The notes beneath the pieces were generated by a model. That model was not told where the DNA came from, did not search any database, and was given only the letters and a program-made list of their open reading frames with translations. From positions 1 through 17,948 of the forward strand of contig CAIKRN010000197.1 in assembly GCA_903829855.1 (NCBI GenBank): DNA of 17,948 nt, given 5' to 3'. The translations under genes and the position numbers were made by a program. Source of the DNA: an uncultured Opitutia bacterium (GTDB lineage: Bacteria > Verrucomicrobiota > Verrucomicrobiia > Opitutales > UBA953). How positions within the stretch are numbered: position 1 is the stretch's first letter; each line of letters begins with the position of its first letter. Below, piece by piece: positions 15,569 through 17,948 of this stretch.

Positions 15569-16948
15569 TTACTTCGCGATCAAGTCGTACTCCGACGCAC
15601 CCGTGACAACTACCTCGGCGAACTCGCCGACGGGAAGTTTCTTGGGTACCTGCACGACGCCGTCAATTTCCATGGCATCGCCAGTACTGCGGGCCACACC
15701 GGGACGCTCGACGAGTACGCGTAACTTTCGGCCGACAAAACGTTCACCCCGCTCTTTGGAAAGCTTCTGCAAGAGGAGCATCGCTCGGGCATGCCGCTCC
15801 GTCTTCACTTCATCGGGGAGGTGGCCTTCCATCTTAGCGCCACGTGTGCCTTCTTCCTTCGAGTATTTAAAGACCCCAACGCGGTCAAATTTGGTTTCGG
15901 TCAGGAAGTCTAGGAGCTCGGAGAAGTCTTCTTCGGTCTCGCCCGGAAAACCAGCGATGAAAGTCGTGCGGATGACGAGTTCGGGAATGCCCGCCCGCAT
16001 GCGCTGGATAAGGTCACGGATATAGGCGCCATCCGTCTCTCGCTGCATCGCGCCGAGCATGCGGTCCGAGATGTGCTGCAAAGGGATATCCACATACCGG
16101 ACCACATGCTTGGATTGACCAATGGTCTCAATCAATTCGTCACTCCAGTGCGCGGGATGCGTGTAAAGCAGGCGGACCCAGAAATCACCCTCAATCTTAT
16201 CCAGCTCACGGAGCAAAGAGGCGAGTGATTCGCCCTTAGAGGAATCCACCTTACTGCGCGGATTGGGACGGGCTTCCGTCCAGCGATCCATGCCGAAATA
16301 AGTGGTATCCTGAGAGATGAGATTAATTTCCTTCACACCCTCGGCGACAAGCTGACGAGCCTCCTTGACCACGGACTCCACGGTACGGCTACGATGGCGA
16401 CCGCGGATGCGTGGAATGATGCAAAACGTGCAAGGGTGATTACAACCTTCGGCGATCTTGATGTAGGCGGAGTGCTTAGGAGTCAGGCGGAAGCGTGGGG
16501 TATCAAAATCTGGGATAAACGTCGTGGTTTTGGCGAGGAATTCAGTCATGCCGGCTTCGCCGCCCATGACCTTATGAATCACCGGGACGATATTGGTCAC
16601 CTGGTCCAGCCCGATAAAGGCGTCGACCTTCGGTAGCTCGATGCGACCTTTGGCACCCTCAACCGTGGGGATGGTTCCCTGATAGCGTTGCGACATGCAG
16701 CCAGCAACAATGAGCTTCTGACCTTTCTTGCGGGCCGTCGCCTTACCGTCGCTCATCTCATAGATAGCTTCCAGCGCTTCATGCTTCGAGGCATCAATAA
16801 AAGAACAGGTGTTCACAATGACCACGTCAGCCTCGGAGGCATCAGGGGTCATGGTCATGCCGGCCTTGGCGAGGTGGCCGATCATGATTTCTGAATCGAT
16901 GAGATTCTTGGCACAGCCAAGGGAGACGAGGCCTACTTTAACGGACAT
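15569..16948 (-). CDS. rimO: Ribosomal protein S12 methylthiotransferase
   Basis: A radical-SAM enzyme with two 4Fe-4S clusters that beta-methylthiolates the conserved Asp-88 of ribosomal protein S12. At 459 residues it has the full three-domain plan: an N-terminal MTTase domain with cluster ligands C12 (LGCAKNLIDSE), C48 (NTCSF) and C84 (AGCMSQR); a radical-SAM core with C169, C173 and C176 in EGCNHPCTFC; and a C-terminal TRAM domain from about residue 390. CAKNLIDSE favours RimO over the tRNA enzyme MiaB. Its ATG is 48 bases after the rsmA stop, so it probably ends the trpC-rsmA-rimO transcript. The stop codon directly abuts that of the convergent SNF2 gene, leaving no room for a separate terminator. 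Confidence 0.96.
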   Translation of the reverse strand: MSVKVGLVSLGCAKNLIDSEIMIGHLAKAGMTMTPDASEADVVIVNTCSFIDASKHEALEAIYEMSDGKATARKKGQKLIVAGCMSQRYQGTIPTVEGAKGRIELPKVDAFIGLDQVTNIVPVIHKVMGGEAGMTEFLAKTTTFIPDFDTPRFRLTPKHSAYIKIAEGCNHPCTFCIIPRIRGRHRSRTVESVVKEARQLVAEGVKEINLISQDTTYFGMDRWTEARPNPRSKVDSSKGESLASLLRELDKIEGDFWVRLLYTHPAHWSDELIETIGQSKHVVRYVDIPLQHISDRMLGAMQRETDGAYIRDLIQRMRAGIPELVIRTTFIAGFPGETEEDFSELLDFLTETKFDRVGVFKYSKEEGTRGAKMEGHLPDEVKTERHARAMLLLQKLSKERGERFVGRKLRVLVERPGVARSTGDAMEIDGVVQVPKKLPVGEFAEVVVTGASEYDLIAK

Positions 16949-16996
16949 GGCGGGATAAGGAGCAGAGTTGGCCGGGAAAGCAACCTCAGGCGTGGC

Positions 16997-17830
16997 TTAG
17001 AGGGTCAACCAAGCCTCAGCCGGGATGGTTTCCGGGCGAGCGAGGCTGGTTAGCCCATAGCGGGGTAAATCCGCCAGCCATGCCGAAACATCGGGAGCGT
17101 CGGGGAATAGATTCTTCGCAGAAGAGCCCACCTGTTTGCGGCGTTGCGTGAAGAACATCCGGGCGACTTCACGTGCCCGGGCCGACAGACGGCGGGCATC
17201 GGGGCGCCGACGAAGCACCAAGAGACACGAATCAACCTGAGGCGGGGGATTAAAAGATTGGGCAGGCACGGGGTGAACCCGGACCTTCTCAAAGGCGAGA
17301 TGGACTTGGGCGGTCACGGCAGACCAGTGGCCCGTGCCGACATCAGCCGTCAATCGTTCAGCCGCTTCGCGCTGCAACATGAGCACCATCAACGAGGGAT
17401 GCGGGCCTGCACAAATAGCATCCATCCAAGGGGTCGAAATTGCATAGGGCAGATTAGCGATGACCTTAAACGAACCATCCACTGGAGCATCCAAGCCCGC
17501 TCGCGGAAAGTCTACGGCATCACCTTCTTTGAGATGAAAGGTCTTAGGGAAGCGGGGCAAAAGCGACTCCGTGAGATGGAAGTGCATCGTGCGATCGGCT
17601 TCGATGGCGTAGAGATCGACGCCCGCGCCCAAAAGAGTCCGGGTGAGCGTACCCAGACCAGGACCGACCTCCACCACCTTGTCGCCGGCCTTAACCTCGC
17701 CCAGCTCAAGGGATTTACGGACAATATTCCCATCGATGAGGAAGTTCTGCCCGAGCCACTTCTTGGGCATATGGGACAGTCTCGCCAAGAGGTCCCTGGT
17801 TTCACCGGCCGAAAGTGGACCCTCGTTCAT
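16997..17830 (-). CDS. rsmA: 16S rRNA (A1518/A1519) dimethyltransferase
   Basis: RsmA (KsgA) dimethylates two adjacent adenines in helix 45 of 16S rRNA using S-adenosylmethionine, a late step and checkpoint in 30S assembly. Length is 277 residues, as usual. WLGQNFLID (25-33) is the family N-terminal signature, VVEVGPGLGTLT (52-63) is SAM motif I, AIEAD (75-79) contains the acidic ribose ligand, and the catalytic motif IV is NLPYAIS (126-132). PAQSFNPPPQVDS near residue 185 is also diagnostic. The ATG at 17830 overlaps the trpC stop by four bases (ATGA), indicating translational coupling; an internal ATG at residue 21 is a less likely alternative start. Absence of this methylation is known to give kasugamycin resistance. 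Confidence 0.96.
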   Translation of the reverse strand: MNEGPLSAGETRDLLARLSHMPKKWLGQNFLIDGNIVRKSLELGEVKAGDKVVEVGPGLGTLTRTLLGAGVDLYAIEADRTMHFHLTESLLPRFPKTFHLKEGDAVDFPRAGLDAPVDGSFKVIANLPYAISTPWMDAICAGPHPSLMVLMLQREAAERLTADVGTGHWSAVTAQVHLAFEKVRVHPVPAQSFNPPPQVDSCLLVLRRRPDARRLSARAREVARMFFTQRRKQVGSSAKNLFPDAPDVSAWLADLPRYGLTSLARPETIPAEAWLTL

Positions 17831-17948
17831 GCGCTTTGCAAGGCCCTCATGAGCGCATTCACATCGGGTGTACGCATGAGTGATTCACCGACGAGTAAGG
17901 CCTGCGCGCCAGCTTGGCGCATCCGAGCGGCGTCGGCCGCCGTCTTCA
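17827..17948 (-). CDS. trpC: Indole-3-glycerol phosphate synthase, C-terminal end (cut by window edge)
   Basis: The last 39 residues of a protein enter from the right edge and end at a TGA (17829-17827). They read DAARMRQAGAQALLVGESLM, then RTPDVNALMRALQSA, matching the final beta-alpha unit of the TrpC TIM barrel; the GES motif there binds the substrate phosphate. TrpC closes the indole ring in tryptophan synthesis. Only about 15 percent of the protein is visible, so the catalytic Lys and Glu cannot be checked. The stop overlaps the rsmA start by four bases. Other phosphate-binding TIM barrels share the fold, but this combination is typical of TrpC. Confidence 0.85.
   Translation of the reverse strand, partial: KTAADAARMRQAGAQALLVGESLMRTPDVNALMRALQSA

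Noticed and set aside
1..17948. CRISPR array, IS element, phage or tRNA gene
   Set aside because: No regularly spaced repeats, no transposase or integrase motifs, no inverted ends with target duplications and no cloverleaf were seen.

Overview
This is a GC-rich chromosomal window of mostly housekeeping genes, tightly packed. The longest stretch without a protein gene is 267 bases (7094-7360), and it holds an SRP RNA gene. Twelve protein-coding genes are present, eleven on the minus strand and one on the plus strand; the genes at both edges are cut off. I see no insertion sequences, phage genes, CRISPR arrays or tRNA genes. The mix of gene families (a NahK-like anomeric kinase beside a sugar nucleotidyltransferase, a long-form ROK kinase, a sucA-sucB-lpd operon, a short SRP RNA) and the near absence of Shine-Dalgarno sites suggest a Gram-negative from the Planctomycetes-Verrucomicrobia-Chlamydiae or Bacteroidetes side of the tree. 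Verrucomicrobiota (Opitutae-like) is my best guess, inferred from memory and not proven.

Region 1 (1-7093, minus strand) is a compact run read as valS, nagB, ROK-family kinase, PIG-L-family deacetylase, sugar nucleotidyltransferase, then a NahK/AmgK-like anomeric kinase cut by the left edge. Neighbouring genes are separated by 2-4 bases or overlap by 4, so one mRNA is likely. Apart from valS, every gene fits amino-sugar salvage. A 6-kinase, a deacetylase and a deaminase would lead to fructose-6-phosphate, while a 1-kinase and a nucleotidyltransferase would lead to a UDP-amino sugar. This is the most interesting part of the window.

Region 2 (7094-7360) holds the SRP RNA gene (ffs) on the plus strand, divergent from valS, followed by a strong hairpin that ends the next minus-strand operon.

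Region 3 (7361-12916, minus strand) is the 2-oxoglutarate dehydrogenase operon sucA-sucB-lpdA (E1, E2, E3). A large imperfect hairpin fills part of the 138-base sucA-sucB gap.

Region 4 (12917-15568) is a divergent control region with an 18-base palindrome, followed by a plus-strand SNF2-family helicase whose N-terminal SWIM-like region lacks zinc ligands.

Region 5 (15569-17948, minus strand) is trpC (3' end only), rsmA and rimO. The last two both modify the small ribosomal subunit. The rimO stop codon directly abuts the SNF2 stop codon, so these convergent genes have no intergenic space at all.
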